From NCBI RefSeq assembly GCF_015207605.1, contig NZ_JADEWO010000049.1:1-49528 (forward strand): a DNA stretch of 49,528 nucleotides, given 5' to 3'. The translations under genes and the position numbers were made by a program. The notes below the pieces were generated by a model. The model ran no database searches, had not been told where the DNA came from, and saw nothing but the letters and a program-made list of their open reading frames with translations. The stretch's first letter is position 1. Each line of letters begins with the position of its first letter. This DNA is from Oculatella sp. LEGE 06141 (GTDB lineage: Bacteria; Cyanobacteriota; Cyanobacteriia; Elainellales; Elainellaceae). Below are positions 17,918 through 26,840 of this stretch, in pieces.

Positions 17918-18436
17918 ATGCCTAGTAGCAACGAGTATAAACGTCAAATCATGAACGATTTGGCAGGGGGTGACACGGATTCTTTAGACAATTCATCCGG
18001 TACGCCCACCAACGAATACGAAAACTTTGATGATTTTGCCCAGCGATCGTCCCGTGAAGAGCGACGCAGTTTGTTTGGTCGTGCCTTTCATCCCGATCGC
18101 ATTCCGTCTAACCAGATGGAGCCAGAATTGCAGAAGGCAATCTCACAAATTAAACCCAATGAGCGAGATGACGTTGCCCGCGATTTCTTTAAGCACCTTA
18201 AGAGCCGGGGTTTGAGCGATCGCGACTTAGAAAAGCAGTTGGGCTTATCTACCCATCATGCCAGCCGGATGAGTGCAGACGATGTCTCTAAGTTGACGGC
18301 TTTCGCGTATCATAATCACCCTGATATTTTTCAGGATGTTTTAGCCGACCAGCCTGCAATGCTCAAGTTTCTCAGCAATCCTATGGTGGGAGCAGCATTA
18401 GGAGCCGTTGCCGCTAAATGGCTGGGTCGTCGCTAG
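17918..18436 (+). CDS. Uncharacterised 172-residue soluble protein
   Basis: Starts MPSSNEYKRQIMNDLAGGDT after a CAGGAG ribosome site. The N-terminal half is polar and probably disordered (SLDNSSGTPTNEYENFDDF, then RSSREERRSLFGRAFHPDRI). The C-terminal half is helical: RDDVARDFFKHLKSRGLSDR, DLEKQLGLSTHHASRMSADD and VSKLTAFAYHNHPDIFQDVL. It ends with a glycine/alanine-rich amphipathic tail, MVGAALGAVAAKWLGRR, that could touch a membrane. No family recognised and no catalytic motif visible. A terminator-like hairpin lies about 110 bases after the stop. Confidence 0.75.
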   Translation: MPSSNEYKRQIMNDLAGGDTDSLDNSSGTPTNEYENFDDFAQRSSREERRSLFGRAFHPDRIPSNQMEPELQKAISQIKPNERDDVARDFFKHLKSRGLSDRDLEKQLGLSTHHASRMSADDVSKLTAFAYHNHPDIFQDVLADQPAMLKFLSNPMVGAALGAVAAKWLGRR

Positions 18437-18547
18437 TCCTGTGTAGCTGTGCTTCTAGTTCCTATCATTGAACTCTGAAGCTGCAAACGGAGGTTACGTT
18501 GTTGATCGGATCTCTGAATCTGTAGATAGCAAACGTAGCTAGACTGT

Positions 18548-18607
18548 CAAAAAGGTTGCTTGCGGTACGAGACTGTCTCAATCTCTGCCCTGGCAGCCTT
18601 TTTGTCT
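18548..18607 (+). terminator. Terminator-like hairpin downstream of the 172-residue protein gene
   Basis: Arms CAAAAAGGTTGC (18548-18559) and GCAGCCTTTTTG (18593-18604) pair with one G-T mismatch-type position, enclosing a smaller GAGAC/GTCTC dyad. The right arm carries the T-run. Confidence 0.55.
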
Positions 18608-18714
18608 GTCTCTTGGCTCGGTTTGGTTCGTTCCATTCGCTCTGAAGCTACTAGACTTCGCCATCAGCAGATTAGAGTAGAAGTAGAGACACAATTGCCA
18701 ATGCGATCGAAGCT

Positions 18715-19644
18715 ATGCTGCCTATTATTTATTCGGACGAGTTTTTGCAGCACGATACAGGCTTATATCATCCTGAAACGTCAGGCCGTTTGACCGCAAT
18801 TACAGCGGGGTTAAAGGCGGCTCCGTGGGCCAATCGGCTGGAGTGGCGATCGCCTACCCCCGTTGCCGCTCAGGGTACCCGGCTAACCAATGCCCTGCAC
18901 GCCATTCATCCGGCTGGCTATGTGGAGGCCATACACCAGATCGCGCAGAACGGCGGCGGACATATCGATCCCGATACGGTCGTCTCTCCGCACAGTTATG
19001 ATGTCGCCCTGCTGGCAGTGAGTGCCTGGTTGGATGGTATTGATCGGGTATTGGCAACAGACCTACCAGCCTTTGTAATTGCTCGACCACCGGGGCACCA
19101 TGCGTTAGCCAATCGCGGCATGGGATTCTGTATTTTCTCCAATGCGGCGATCGCCGCCCACTATGCCTTGCAGCAAGCAGCGGTTAACCGAGTGGCAATT
19201 TTAGATTGGGATGTCCATCATGGGAACGGCACCCAGGCGATCGTTGAGAATAACCCCCAAATTGCCTACTGTTCCCTACATGAGTTTCCACACTATCCTG
19301 GTACAGGGCGTGCGGATGAGCGAGGAGCGTATAACAATGTTCTCAACCTGCCGCTGGCTTCAGGGAGCGCTATCCAGGACTACCAACCGTTGTTTGAGCA
19401 GAAAGTAATGCCGTTCTTGAACCGCTTTCAGCCCGATGTGTTGATTGTGAGTGCAGGTTATGATGCAGCATATGCCGATCCGCTAGCGAATATGGCTTTG
19501 CAGCCTCAAGACTATGGCATGTTGACGGACTACTGTTTGCAAATCACTCCTCGTACTCTATTTGGCCTGGAAGGGGGATACGATTTCAAAGCCCTCGCCG
19601 AGTCGGTTGCCTCTACCATTGAGCACTGCTTGATGACCTTCTAA
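18715..19644 (+). CDS. Histone deacetylase family (AcuC/acetylpolyamine-type) zinc hydrolase
   Basis: A 309-residue cytoplasmic amidohydrolase of the arginase/deacetylase fold. Family signatures: YHPETSGRLTAI near the start, RPPGHHALANRGMGFCIFSN (the tandem-histidine active-site loop) and AILDWDVHHGNGTQAI (zinc-binding Asp and His). CSLHEFPHYPGTGRADERG and SAGYDAAYADPLANM follow. Bacterial members deacetylate polyamines, acetyl-CoA synthetase or small molecules; substrate is not readable here. ATG at 18715 gives the normal family length. The secreted PCD-like gene starts 9 bases after its stop, so the two likely share a transcript. Confidence 0.94.
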   Translation: MLPIIYSDEFLQHDTGLYHPETSGRLTAITAGLKAAPWANRLEWRSPTPVAAQGTRLTNALHAIHPAGYVEAIHQIAQNGGGHIDPDTVVSPHSYDVALLAVSAWLDGIDRVLATDLPAFVIARPPGHHALANRGMGFCIFSNAAIAAHYALQQAAVNRVAILDWDVHHGNGTQAIVENNPQIAYCSLHEFPHYPGTGRADERGAYNNVLNLPLASGSAIQDYQPLFEQKVMPFLNRFQPDVLIVSAGYDAAYADPLANMALQPQDYGMLTDYCLQITPRTLFGLEGGYDFKALAESVASTIEHCLMTF

Positions 19645-19653
19645 GAGAAAACA

Positions 19654-20058
19654 ATGCGACATCAATTGCTTCCGCTAGGGTTTGGTTTGCTGATCGCCCT
19701 CTCGTGGTTAAGCCAGACAGACATGGCAACCGCCGAGATTGGAACGATCGCCCAACGGCTTACACCGTCAGCTATTTCTGGACAAATTCAGCAACTGCCC
19801 GGTTGGACAACCGATGGACAACGGCTGAGCCGAACCTATGAATTTACAAACTTTGTTGAGGCGATCGCCTTTGTCAATCGGTTAGTGGAACCCGCCGAAG
19901 CCGCAGGGCATCACCCCGATATTGCGATCGCCTACAACAAAGTGACCGTTAGCCTTACCACTCATGATGCGGGTGGGCTAACTCAAGGCGATTTTGATCT
20001 GGCACGCACCATTTCTCAACTCAGTGAACCGATGGGAGCCAGCCATTCGGGCTATTAA
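19654..20058 (+). CDS. Pterin-4a-carbinolamine dehydratase-like protein with signal peptide
   Basis: The C-terminal ~95 residues match PCD/DCoH proteins: LPGWTTDGQRLSRTYEFTNF, FVEAIAFVNRLVEPAEAAGH, then GHHPDIAIAYNKVTVSLTTH and GGLTQGDFDLARTI. The His-His-Pro catalytic motif is intact. Unlike normal cytoplasmic PCD (about 95-100 residues), this 134-residue protein begins with a clear signal peptide (HQLLPLGFGLLIALSWLSQT, cleavage plausible after ATA or TAE). It would therefore act in the periplasm or lumen, where its usual role of recycling hydroxylated tetrahydropterin is unexpected. It starts 9 bases after the deacetylase-like gene. Confidence 0.9.
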   Translation: MRHQLLPLGFGLLIALSWLSQTDMATAEIGTIAQRLTPSAISGQIQQLPGWTTDGQRLSRTYEFTNFVEAIAFVNRLVEPAEAAGHHPDIAIAYNKVTVSLTTHDAGGLTQGDFDLARTISQLSEPMGASHSGY

Positions 20059-20093
20059 GCGTGATGAACCTGGCTTCGTGATTTCAACAAAAA

Positions 20094-20113
20094 AAGGGCG
20101 CAATTGCGCCCTT
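20094..20113. terminator. Bidirectional terminator between PCD-like gene and rplL
   Basis: The perfect palindrome AAGGGCGCAATTGCGCCCTT is flanked by an A-run on its left (T-run for the minus strand) and CTTTCTG on its right. It terminates the leftward rplJ-rplL transcript and possibly the rightward deacetylase/PCD transcript. Confidence 0.9.
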
Positions 20114-20145
20114 CTTTCTGTGTCACTTAAATTAAGCCACAGCTA

Positions 20146-20538
20146 TTACTTAACCGAAACCTTCGCGCCAGCTTCCTCTAGTTGCTTCTTAGCATCTTCG
20201 GCAGCTTCCTTGGCGATCGCTTCCTTAACGGGCTTAGGCGCAGACTCCACCAAATCCTTGGCTTCCTTCAAACCCAAACCAGTGAGGGAACGCACAATTT
20301 TGAGGATAGCGATTTTCTTGTCAGCCGGGACATCTTCCAGGATGACGTCAAATTCGGTCTGTTCTTCCACTTCTTCCGCAGCAGCAGGAGCCGCACCGGG
20401 AGCCATCTGCATCATGCCCATGGCAGGAGCAGCAGCCGTTACGCCAAACGCTTCTTCAATTTGCTTAACCAGTTCAGACGCTTCCAACAGGGTCAGCGTC
20501 TTCAACTTTTCCAAAATTTCATCAGTTGCAGCAGACAT
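20146..20538 (-). CDS. rplL: 50S ribosomal protein L7/L12
   Basis: A 130-residue stalk protein that recruits translation GTPases. It has the N-terminal dimerisation helix ([20 protein letters not shown]), the Ala/Met/Pro hinge ([20 protein letters not shown]) and the C-terminal factor-binding domain ([20 protein letters not shown], then [20 protein letters not shown]). ATG at 20538 is unambiguous. It is last in the rplJ-rplL unit, 84 bases after rplJ, and followed by a strong terminator. Confidence 0.99.
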   Translation of the reverse strand: MSAATDEILEKLKTLTLLEASELVKQIEEAFGVTAAAPAMGMMQMAPGAAPAAAEEVEEQTEFDVILEDVPADKKIAILKIVRSLTGLGLKEAKDLVESAPKPVKEAIAKEAAEDAKKQLEEAGAKVSVK

Positions 20539-20622
20539 AGAATTACTCCGTAGTGAGTGTTAAACGTTGAGGGTTACAGGCGATGGCCTTGAAATCTCGC
20601 AGTCCATCGCGCATGGTTGAAC

Positions 20623-21171
20623 TTAGGCCGCATCTTGCTGATCTGAATCTTTATCTTTATCAGCAACCGCTTGCAAACTCCGAGCCAGGGAGGATGGCAC
20701 TTCTTTGATACCCACAGCGACCTTGGTCGTCACTGCATTGATAGCACCTGCAATCTGAGCAATAAGCTGCTCTTTCGACGGGAGGTTGGCGATCGCCTTG
20801 ACATCGGCTTCGCTGAGCGCTCGTCCGTCCATCACCCCGCCACGGATTTCGGTCTTCTTGCTGGCCTTCTGGAAATCTTGATAAGCCTTGAGTGCGCCGC
20901 TCAAGTCATCCTTGATTAGTAAAAAGGCCGACGACTCTTTGCAAAACTCTGTCATTGGTTGCCAGGTTTCACTGCCATCTACCGCAATCCGCATCAGCGT
21001 ATTTTTGGTAACTTTGCAAGTTGCCCCAGTCGGACGCAACCGATTTCGCAAATCAGTGATCTCAGCAACAGATAGTCCCTTGTAGTCGATCACTACAGCC
21101 AGAAGTGACCCATCTAACTGTTCCTTCAGATCGGCAACGATCTGCTTTTTCCCTTCTAGCGTTCTTCCCAT
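20623..21171 (-). CDS. rplJ: 50S ribosomal protein L10
   Basis: A 182-residue stalk base protein that anchors L7/L12 dimers on 23S rRNA. Typical opening [20 protein letters not shown], then [20 protein letters not shown] and [15 protein letters not shown], with a C-terminal helix for L7/L12 binding ending in a charged tail ([13 protein letters not shown]). A strong ribosome site AAGGAGGTGAG precedes the ATG. It is separated from rplA by about 310 bases that include a terminator-like hairpin, suggesting its own leader-based control. Confidence 0.98.
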   Translation of the reverse strand: MGRTLEGKKQIVADLKEQLDGSLLAVVIDYKGLSVAEITDLRNRLRPTGATCKVTKNTLMRIAVDGSETWQPMTEFCKESSAFLLIKDDLSGALKAYQDFQKASKKTEIRGGVMDGRALSEADVKAIANLPSKEQLIAQIAGAINAVTTKVAVGIKEVPSSLARSLQAVADKDKDSDQQDAA

Positions 21172-21480
21172 TCGTATCTCACCTCCTTATATCGGGCGTG
21201 AACTACCAAACCTGAAAGCCTCACCGCAACCCCAATCAAAAACCCCGGGCAAAAGCCGGGGTTAGGAAGGCGTTCCATCTTGCTCTACCCGAATTGCAAG
21301 TCTGGGGTAAAACAGGGGAAGCAAACCTCGGCAGGACATTAAGCATCATGCTCCTGCTGTCTCCGGCGTTGCGTATTTAGTTAGGCAATAGTGTGAGTGC
21401 TTGCTACTCCTCTAAGCGTTGCAAAACCAGTGGGCGTTTGAAAACAAGAGACGAGTGTATCATTGTCTCCCGGTCTTCTA
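21172..21480 (-). promoter_or_regulatory. rplJ leader region between rplA and rplJ
   Basis: About 310 bases with no gene. It contains the intrinsic-terminator-like hairpin at 21236-21263 followed by about 60 bases to the rplJ start. In many bacteria L10 or the L10-L12 complex binds the rplJ mRNA leader and represses translation. I infer such a leader here from position and length, not from a recognised motif. Confidence 0.5.
21236..21263 (-). terminator. Terminator/attenuator between rplA and rplJ
   Basis: On the minus strand AACCCCGG pairs with CCGGGGTT around a seven-base loop and is followed by TTTTTG. It is an intrinsic terminator reading in the direction of the operon, so rplK-rplA transcripts would stop (fully or partly) before rplJ-rplL. 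Confidence 0.85.
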
Positions 21481-22197
21481 TTATGCAACCTCAGACATCT
21501 TCAAGTCGCGTAATGAGTTGACATCAACTTGAATAGAGGGGCCCATCGTTGAAGACACATAAATCGTACGCCAGTAACGCCCTTTTGCGCCAGAGGGACG
21601 GTTGCGATCGATCGTTTCTTGCAGCGTTTTCAGGTTGATCAGCAAATCCTCAGGCGAGAACGAGGCTTTGCCAAACAGCACGTGAACAATTCCTGTGCGA
21701 TCGGCACGAAATTCTAACTTACCGGCCTTAAACTCTTGAATCGCCTGAGCAACATCAAAGGTAACTGTACCGCCCTTAGGAGACGGCATCAACCCACGGG
21801 GCCCCAGCAGACGACCCAACTTAGCAACCTGAGGCATTACGTCAGGAGTCGCAATCAGCACGTCAAAATCCAACATGCCCTTTTGAATGTCGTCAATTAG
21901 CTCTTCTGAACCCGACAGGTCGGCTCCTGCATTGGTTGCTTCGGTGACCTTCTCACCTCTGGCAATCACAGCCACCCGAACGGCCTGACCTGTTCCTTTC
22001 GGTAAAGCGACTGTTGTACGCAATTGCTGATCGGTGTACTTGGGATCAATACCCAACCGAATATGAGCTTCCGCAGACTCCGGAAACTTGGCGGTTGCAG
22101 TTTCCTTCAGCAGATTCAATGCTTCTATCGGCTCATAGACGCGGTCTTCAACCTTCTTTTGCAGTTCTTGTAACCGACGCGATACTTTTTTAGCCAT
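21481..22197 (-). CDS. rplA: 50S ribosomal protein L1
   Basis: A 238-residue L1-stalk protein binding 23S rRNA near the E site. It has [60 protein letters not shown], the signature [19 protein letters not shown] and [20 protein letters not shown]. Length is normal. It follows rplK after about 180 bases, in the order conserved in bacteria, and is followed by the attenuator-like hairpin. Confidence 0.99.
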   Translation of the reverse strand: MAKKVSRRLQELQKKVEDRVYEPIEALNLLKETATAKFPESAEAHIRLGIDPKYTDQQLRTTVALPKGTGQAVRVAVIARGEKVTEATNAGADLSGSEELIDDIQKGMLDFDVLIATPDVMPQVAKLGRLLGPRGLMPSPKGGTVTFDVAQAIQEFKAGKLEFRADRTGIVHVLFGKASFSPEDLLINLKTLQETIDRNRPSGAKGRYWRTIYVSSTMGPSIQVDVNSLRDLKMSEVA

Positions 22198-22379
22198 GAT
22201 GTCACTCCTGGGGTATTAGCGAGACAGTTCTCTCCCCCGAATAAGGTTTAAATACGGTGCTGTGTGCGTTGCAACTACTGTTGCCAAGGCTACTGGTGCC
22301 AAAATGCAATTGCTGCGAATGCCGTTGCTGAGAATAGTATTACTCAACTGCACATTCAGGTACTAAAAAGAGGTAGCCA

Positions 22380-22805
22380 TTAACTGGCAACACTAACGCC
22401 CATATTGCGAGCGGTACCTTCAACAATTTTCATCGCCGCTTCAATGTCGTTTGCATTGAGGTCAGGCATTTTAGTTTGAGCGATCTCCCGTAGCTGGTCG
22501 CGCGTAATCGAACCCACCTTCTTCTTGTTAGGTTCGCCTGATCCTTTATCAACTCCGGCTGCCTTGCGAATCAACACGGATGCCGGAGGCGTTTTGAGAA
22601 CAAATGTAAAGCTGCGGTCTTCAAAAACAGAAATTTCGACTGGAATAACCAGGCCAGCCTGGTCTGCTGTTCTGGCATTGTATTCCTTGCAAAACATCAT
22701 GATGTTGACCCCGTGCTGACCCAGCGCAGGCCCAATCGGAGGAGCAGGGTTCGCCTTCCCTGCATTAATCGCTAACTTGATAACTGCAACAACTTTTTTC
22801 GCCAT
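22380..22805 (-). CDS. rplK: 50S ribosomal protein L11
   Basis: A 141-residue protein of the GTPase-associated centre. Start [20 protein letters not shown], proline-rich [20 protein letters not shown] and C-domain [20 protein letters not shown], then [20 protein letters not shown]. The gene starts 10 bases after nusG, so the two are cotranscribed. All family residues appear intact. Confidence 0.99.
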   Translation of the reverse strand: MAKKVVAVIKLAINAGKANPAPPIGPALGQHGVNIMMFCKEYNARTADQAGLVIPVEISVFEDRSFTFVLKTPPASVLIRKAAGVDKGSGEPNKKKVGSITRDQLREIAQTKMPDLNANDIEAAMKIVEGTARNMGVSVAS

Positions 22806-22815
22806 TATTGATGAA

Positions 22816-23451
22816 CTAGCTCTGCTTTTGAACCTGATTAAATTCCAATTCTACAGGCGTGTCTCGCCCAAAAATTGAGAGCAGTGCCTTGAGCTTGCTC
22901 CGCTCAGGGCTAACCTCAATGACTTCACCCTCAAAATCTTTGAAGGGACCAGACAGCACTACGATCTTATCTCCTGCTGCCATGTCGATTTTGACAACCG
23001 GTTTTTGCTCTTGCGCCTGCTTGAAGATCCGTTCTACTTCAGAAGAGCCAAGAGGCATGGGTTTGACGTGCCCTCGCCCCCGTCCGTAGCGGCGCTTTTG
23101 CTCAGCGCCAACAAAGTTAATGACATTGGGCGTGTTTTTAACCACCGACCAAGTTTCGTCATCCATGACCATACGCACTAGCACATAGCCTGGAAAAACT
23201 TTTTCACTACCTTCTTTCGGCTTACTGCCCTTTTGCGGCTTCAGCACTGGCGTTTGCGGAATCTCAATCTGAAGCACGCGACCCGCCACATCGAGCGTTT
23301 TGATGCGCTGCTCCAAATTAAGCTTTACCCGATTTTCACAGCCAGAAGCGACCTGGACAGCATACCAACGGGCAGCTCGGATGGCAGTACCACCGCCTTC
23401 CTCCTCTTCCAGTTGCATTAAGTTGTCTGAGTCGTCTGATGCAAAAGTCAT
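22816..23451 (-). CDS. nusG: Transcription termination/antitermination protein NusG
   Basis: A 211-residue RNA-polymerase-binding elongation factor. An acidic N-terminal extension ([16 protein letters not shown]) precedes the NGN domain ([47 protein letters not shown]). The KOW domain follows ([20 protein letters not shown], then [19 protein letters not shown]). I use the ATG at 23451, which overlaps the secE stop in a TGATG junction; a TTG one codon earlier is less likely. Coupled translation with secE is expected. Confidence 0.97.
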   Translation of the reverse strand: MTFASDDSDNLMQLEEEEGGGTAIRAARWYAVQVASGCENRVKLNLEQRIKTLDVAGRVLQIEIPQTPVLKPQKGSKPKEGSEKVFPGYVLVRMVMDDETWSVVKNTPNVINFVGAEQKRRYGRGRGHVKPMPLGSSEVERIFKQAQEQKPVVKIDMAAGDKIVVLSGPFKDFEGEVIEVSPERSKLKALLSIFGRDTPVELEFNQVQKQS

Positions 23452-23714
23452 CAAAATACCTGCCTAGCAGCCCAACCAAAGAAATTGTCAACCAAATAAA
23501 TCAACGTAGCAGAAAGAGTCACCATCAAGATAACCGCCACAGATTCGCTGATAAGCTGCTGACGACTGGGCCAAACTACCTTATCTAGCTCTTCTTTGGT
23601 TCCTTGCAGGAAAGTAGAAACATTGAAGCCAGACTCTTCTGATTTTTGCTCTGCTTTCTGCTCAGGTTTTTGCGCTTTCTGTACGTCCGATGCTTCTTTT
23701 TCCTTCTTTGCCAC
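23451..23714 (-). CDS. secE: Preprotein translocase subunit SecE
   Basis: An 87-residue inner-membrane and thylakoid translocon subunit. A charged, Lys/Glu-rich N-terminal stretch (KEKEASDVQKAQKPEQKAEQ) leads to the SecE signature TFLQGTKEELDKVVWPSRQQ, followed by a single membrane helix (VAVILMVTLSATLIYLVDNF). The start is GTG at 23714. It lies between tRNA-Trp and nusG, the order seen across bacteria. Confidence 0.96.
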   Translation of the reverse strand: MAKKEKEASDVQKAQKPEQKAEQKSEESGFNVSTFLQGTKEELDKVVWPSRQQLISESVAVILMVTLSATLIYLVDNFFGWAARQVF

Positions 23715-23766
23715 GGTTCCTCATTGCCTCGCCGCAGAGCTTTAACCCGTTCTCGAAATGAGACAG

Positions 23767-23839
23767 CGCGCCCTGGAGGACTCGAACCCCCGACATCAGG
23801 TTTTGGAGACCTGCGTTCTACCAACTGAACTAAGAGCGC
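23767..23839 (-). tRNA. trnW: tRNA-Trp (CCA anticodon)
   Basis: The minus strand gives a 73-nucleotide cloverleaf. Acceptor arms GCGCTCT and AGGGCGC pair fully, the D-arm region is AGTTCAGTTGGTAGAAC, and the anticodon stem CAGGT/ACCTG encloses a loop with CCA. The T-arm is GGGGGTTCGAGTCCTCC, and the discriminator base is G as usual for bacterial tRNA-Trp. The 3' CCA is not encoded. Its position just before secE-nusG is typical. Confidence 0.97.
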
Positions 23840-23941
23840 ACAAGGTTAGCATCGCTAAATGCCTTCCCTAGTTTAGCAGTTCGTCTACTGTTCTTGTATA
23901 AGTTCCCAAATCCAGCAGCGACTCGCCATTTCAGAGGGTGT

Positions 23942-24304
23942 TTATAAAGGGCGATCGAACCGTTGCTTCAGGCGTGTTGCCTTACCAATCCGATCGCGCA
24001 GGTAGTACAACTTAGCTCGACGGGCTTTCCCTCGCCGCAAAACTTTGATGCTGGCGACCCGGGGCGAGTGAAGCAAGAACACCCGTTCCACTCCAACGCC
24101 TTGAAAAATTCGACGAACCGTGATGGTTTCGTTAATTCCGCCGTTTCGCATTGCGATGATAGTGCCCTCATAGGGCTGTACCCGCTCTTTGCCACCTTCT
24201 TGAATCACAATGCCGACCCGTACCGTATCACCCACAAAAATGGTCGGCAGGTCTGTTTTTAACTGCTCCAACTCAATGGAGTTAATGATTTCTTGAGCGT
24301 TCAT
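23942..24304 (-). CDS. rplS: 50S ribosomal protein L19
   Basis: A 120-residue protein at the 30S-50S interface. The chosen ATG at 24304 opens [80 protein letters not shown] and a basic C-terminus follow. The frame is open 36 codons further upstream, but that stretch has no L19 similarity and contains no better start. It is transcribed separately from the secE block, about 100 bases upstream of the tRNA gene. Confidence 0.98.
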   Translation of the reverse strand: MNAQEIINSIELEQLKTDLPTIFVGDTVRVGIVIQEGGKERVQPYEGTIIAMRNGGINETITVRRIFQGVGVERVFLLHSPRVASIKVLRRGKARRAKLYYLRDRIGKATRLKQRFDRPL

Positions 24305-24626
24305 CTTGCCGTGCCGTCTCTTAAATTCAAAAAAACTCGCAATTCCTGATTGTAACCCGACGATCGCTCTAGAGTCTAGAGAAAAACATCCGAATTTGAC
24401 GCTGACGGGCATCGAACCGCCCCTTTGATTGCGGCATCTTCAACCTATTTCGAGAAGATTCGTAACAGATTGAACCTGGGTGAGGCGATCGCGCCAAAGC
24501 GGGTCAGCCAAACCCTTACACTTAACAGATAGATTCAACCGATTCAAGTTCAAGTAGCGTCTTTGCAGACACGCCGCTCACGGTACGATGCGGCGATATC
24601 AGTCATGGCTGGAGGAGGATTTGGCA

Positions 24627-25106
24627 ATGGCAATATTCACCCGGTTGTTACGCATTAGTTTGTGTATTGCCCTGGGACTAGTGGCGTGGTTAGGAACCTT
24701 TTTTTCTGCCCATTCCGCTACGGCTGATAGAACGCCAGTCAAGCAAACTCCAATTGAGGTTCGCGTCCATATGGGAAACTCGGCAGACGACCTGATGTTT
24801 TTTCCCAACCAGTTGGAATTTGAAGCCGGCAGACGCTACAAACTGATTTTGGATAACCTCAGCCCCGAAAAGCACTACTTTACCGCTAAAGATTTTGCCG
24901 ACAACATTTGGACACAGAAGGTAGAAGCAGGCCAGGTTGAGGTGAAGGGAGCCATTCACGAATTAGAGCTGAAGCCAACGGCTGAGGCAGAGTGGTTTTT
25001 TGTAGCACTTAAACCGGGCACCTATGAACTGCATTGCTCTATACCAGGCCATGCTGAGGCTGGGATGCAGGGCACGATCGCGATTAATAGCTTTCCGGGC
25101 GCTTGA
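24627..25106 (+). CDS. Secreted cupredoxin (plastocyanin-like blue copper domain)
   Basis: About 159 residues from the ATG at 24627, preceded by GGAGGAGGA. A signal/membrane segment (LLRISLCIALGLVAWLGTFF) ends near AHSATA. The mature domain is a cupredoxin: a beta-rich opening (IEVRVHMGNSADDLMFFPNQ), the first copper histidine in LSPEKHYFTA and the ligand loop CSIPGHAEAGM giving Cys, His and Met. That set of four is a type 1 copper site. It probably carries electrons or stores copper outside the cytoplasm. The sequence differs from canonical plastocyanin (petE) and resembles the 'cupredoxin domain' proteins of cyanobacteria. An ATG 13 codons upstream is possible but would bury the signal. Confidence 0.88.
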   Translation: MAIFTRLLRISLCIALGLVAWLGTFFSAHSATADRTPVKQTPIEVRVHMGNSADDLMFFPNQLEFEAGRRYKLILDNLSPEKHYFTAKDFADNIWTQKVEAGQVEVKGAIHELELKPTAEAEWFFVALKPGTYELHCSIPGHAEAGMQGTIAINSFPGA

Positions 25107-25217
25107 GCCTGTCGTTCTCTCTGTGTCTTTAATCTCTTGCATCAAAAACTAAGCTACCTTGAATTTAATAGGTGGTTTAAGCACACCCTAATCTTTCCGT
25201 TGCCAGGATCGTTAAAC

Positions 25218-26045
25218 ATGAATTTTTTGACTAACCTGTTGCCCCAACCTGCCTCAACTCCTCGGATTAAGAAACAACGTCGAGGAGCGGAGTTGAAGTC
25301 ATCCCATGAGATCGTCATCATGCGGCAAGCTGCAAAAATAGTGGCAACGGTGTTGAAGGAAATTTCGGAGCTGGTCGAGCCGGGAATGACCACGGCTGAT
25401 TTAGATGCCCATGCCGAAAAGCGGATTCGTGAAATGGGTGCTACTCCCAGTTTTAAGGGCTATCACGGGTTTCCGGCTTCTATCTGCGCCAGCGTCAATA
25501 ACGAAGTTGTTCACGGCATTCCGCGACAGAAGAAGGTGATCCGCCGGGGTGACGTTTTGAAGGTCGATACCGGTGCGTATTACGAAGGGTTTCATGGAGA
25601 CTCGTGCATTACGATCGCCGTGGGTCAGGTGACACCAGAGGCGGCAACGCTGATCCGTGTGGCTGAAGAAACGCTCTACAAAGGAATTGAGCAAGTCAAA
25701 GCGGGCAATCACTTGCTGGACATTGCTGGAGCTGTGCAAGACCACGCAGAAGCCAATGGATTCAAAATCGTGGAAGACTTTACGGGGCACGGTGTTGGCC
25801 GTAATTTGCACGAAGAGCCATCGGTCTTCAACTTTCGGACTCACGAAATGCCGAACGTGAAGCTAAAAGCAGGGATGACCCTGGCGATCGAGCCAATTAT
25901 CAATGCTGGGTCAAAGCACACCCGCACGCTGTCCGATCGCTGGACGGTGGTTACGGTCGATCGATCGCTCTCGGCACAATTTGAACATACGGTGCTGGTG
26001 ACGGAAGACGGTTACGAAATCTTGACCGATCGCACTCTGGTTTAG
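25218..26045 (+). CDS. map: Methionine aminopeptidase, type I
   Basis: Removes N-terminal methionine from nascent proteins. From ATG at 25218 the product is 275 residues. A 25-30 residue extension ([20 protein letters not shown]) precedes the catalytic domain. The domain shows [40 protein letters not shown], the metal ligands in [36 protein letters not shown] and [12 protein letters not shown]. Metal-binding Asp, Asp, His, Glu and Glu are all present. The frame continues upstream, but homology starts only after this ATG. The stop overlaps the convergent purN gene by four bases. Confidence 0.97.
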   Translation: MNFLTNLLPQPASTPRIKKQRRGAELKSSHEIVIMRQAAKIVATVLKEISELVEPGMTTADLDAHAEKRIREMGATPSFKGYHGFPASICASVNNEVVHGIPRQKKVIRRGDVLKVDTGAYYEGFHGDSCITIAVGQVTPEAATLIRVAEETLYKGIEQVKAGNHLLDIAGAVQDHAEANGFKIVEDFTGHGVGRNLHEEPSVFNFRTHEMPNVKLKAGMTLAIEPIINAGSKHTRTLSDRWTVVTVDRSLSAQFEHTVLVTEDGYEILTDRTLV

Positions 26046-26725
26046 GTTGGGGGGTGCTGTTGCGCCTGGGTGGCGGCGATCGCGATTGCCATAGGGTAAA
26101 GGCGATGTTCCTGGGCTTGAACGCGTTGATGCAACGTTTCGGGTGTATCACCTGGCAAAATTGGCACGGCTGCCTGGGCAATGATTGGCCCGCTATCGAC
26201 TTCCAGTTCAACATAGTGAACCGTACAGCCTGTAATTTTGACCCCGGCGGCCAGAGCTTGTTCAATGGCACGAATCCCCGGAAAGCTGGGTAACAAACTG
26301 GGATGGATATTAACGATTCGCCGGGGGAAGGCGTTGATTAAAACAGTGGTGACGCGCCGCATCCAGCCTGCCATAACCACCCAATCTACTCCATGCTGCT
26401 GCAACGTTTTAACAATTTCTGCATCCAGTGCGTCTCGGCTAGAAAAGTCGCGGTGGTTCAACAGAACGGCGGGAATGTGCTGCTCTGCCGCCCTGACGGC
26501 GGCTCTGGCTTCCGGGTTGTTGTAGATTAATACCGAAAGGTGAGCATTGAGCTGACGAGAGGCAATGGCTTGGGCGATCGCTGCAAAATTGCTGCCGCTG
26601 CCGGATGCCATTACCCCCAGCCTCAACGGAGCAGAGGCCCAATCCTGCTCAAACGCTGTCGGTGGCGGTGAAATCAGGTTAGAACAGGATTCAGTATGAT
26701 CAGCCGAGAAGAAATTGGCAGCCAT
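26042..26725 (-). CDS. purN: Phosphoribosylglycinamide formyltransferase (PurN)
   Basis: Third step of purine synthesis, using 10-formyl-THF. Residues about 35-227 are the enzyme: [80 protein letters not shown] (active-site region) and [14 protein letters not shown]. The first ~35 residues are a low-complexity extension, so a later start cannot be excluded. It converges tightly on map, with a four-base overlap. Confidence 0.96.
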   Translation of the reverse strand: MAANFFSADHTESCSNLISPPPTAFEQDWASAPLRLGVMASGSGSNFAAIAQAIASRQLNAHLSVLIYNNPEARAAVRAAEQHIPAVLLNHRDFSSRDALDAEIVKTLQQHGVDWVVMAGWMRRVTTVLINAFPRRIVNIHPSLLPSFPGIRAIEQALAAGVKITGCTVHYVELEVDSGPIIAQAAVPILPGDTPETLHQRVQAQEHRLYPMAIAIAATQAQQHPPT

Positions 26726-26840
26726 CAGTTCAATTACAACGCAACTATGAACCCTACCATGTCATCCGGCGTTATTTTTTGAAAGTAGACTAGACTCTAC
26801 ACGGGTTTCTGCACACGTTAGCGATGTTGACTGCTTACCC

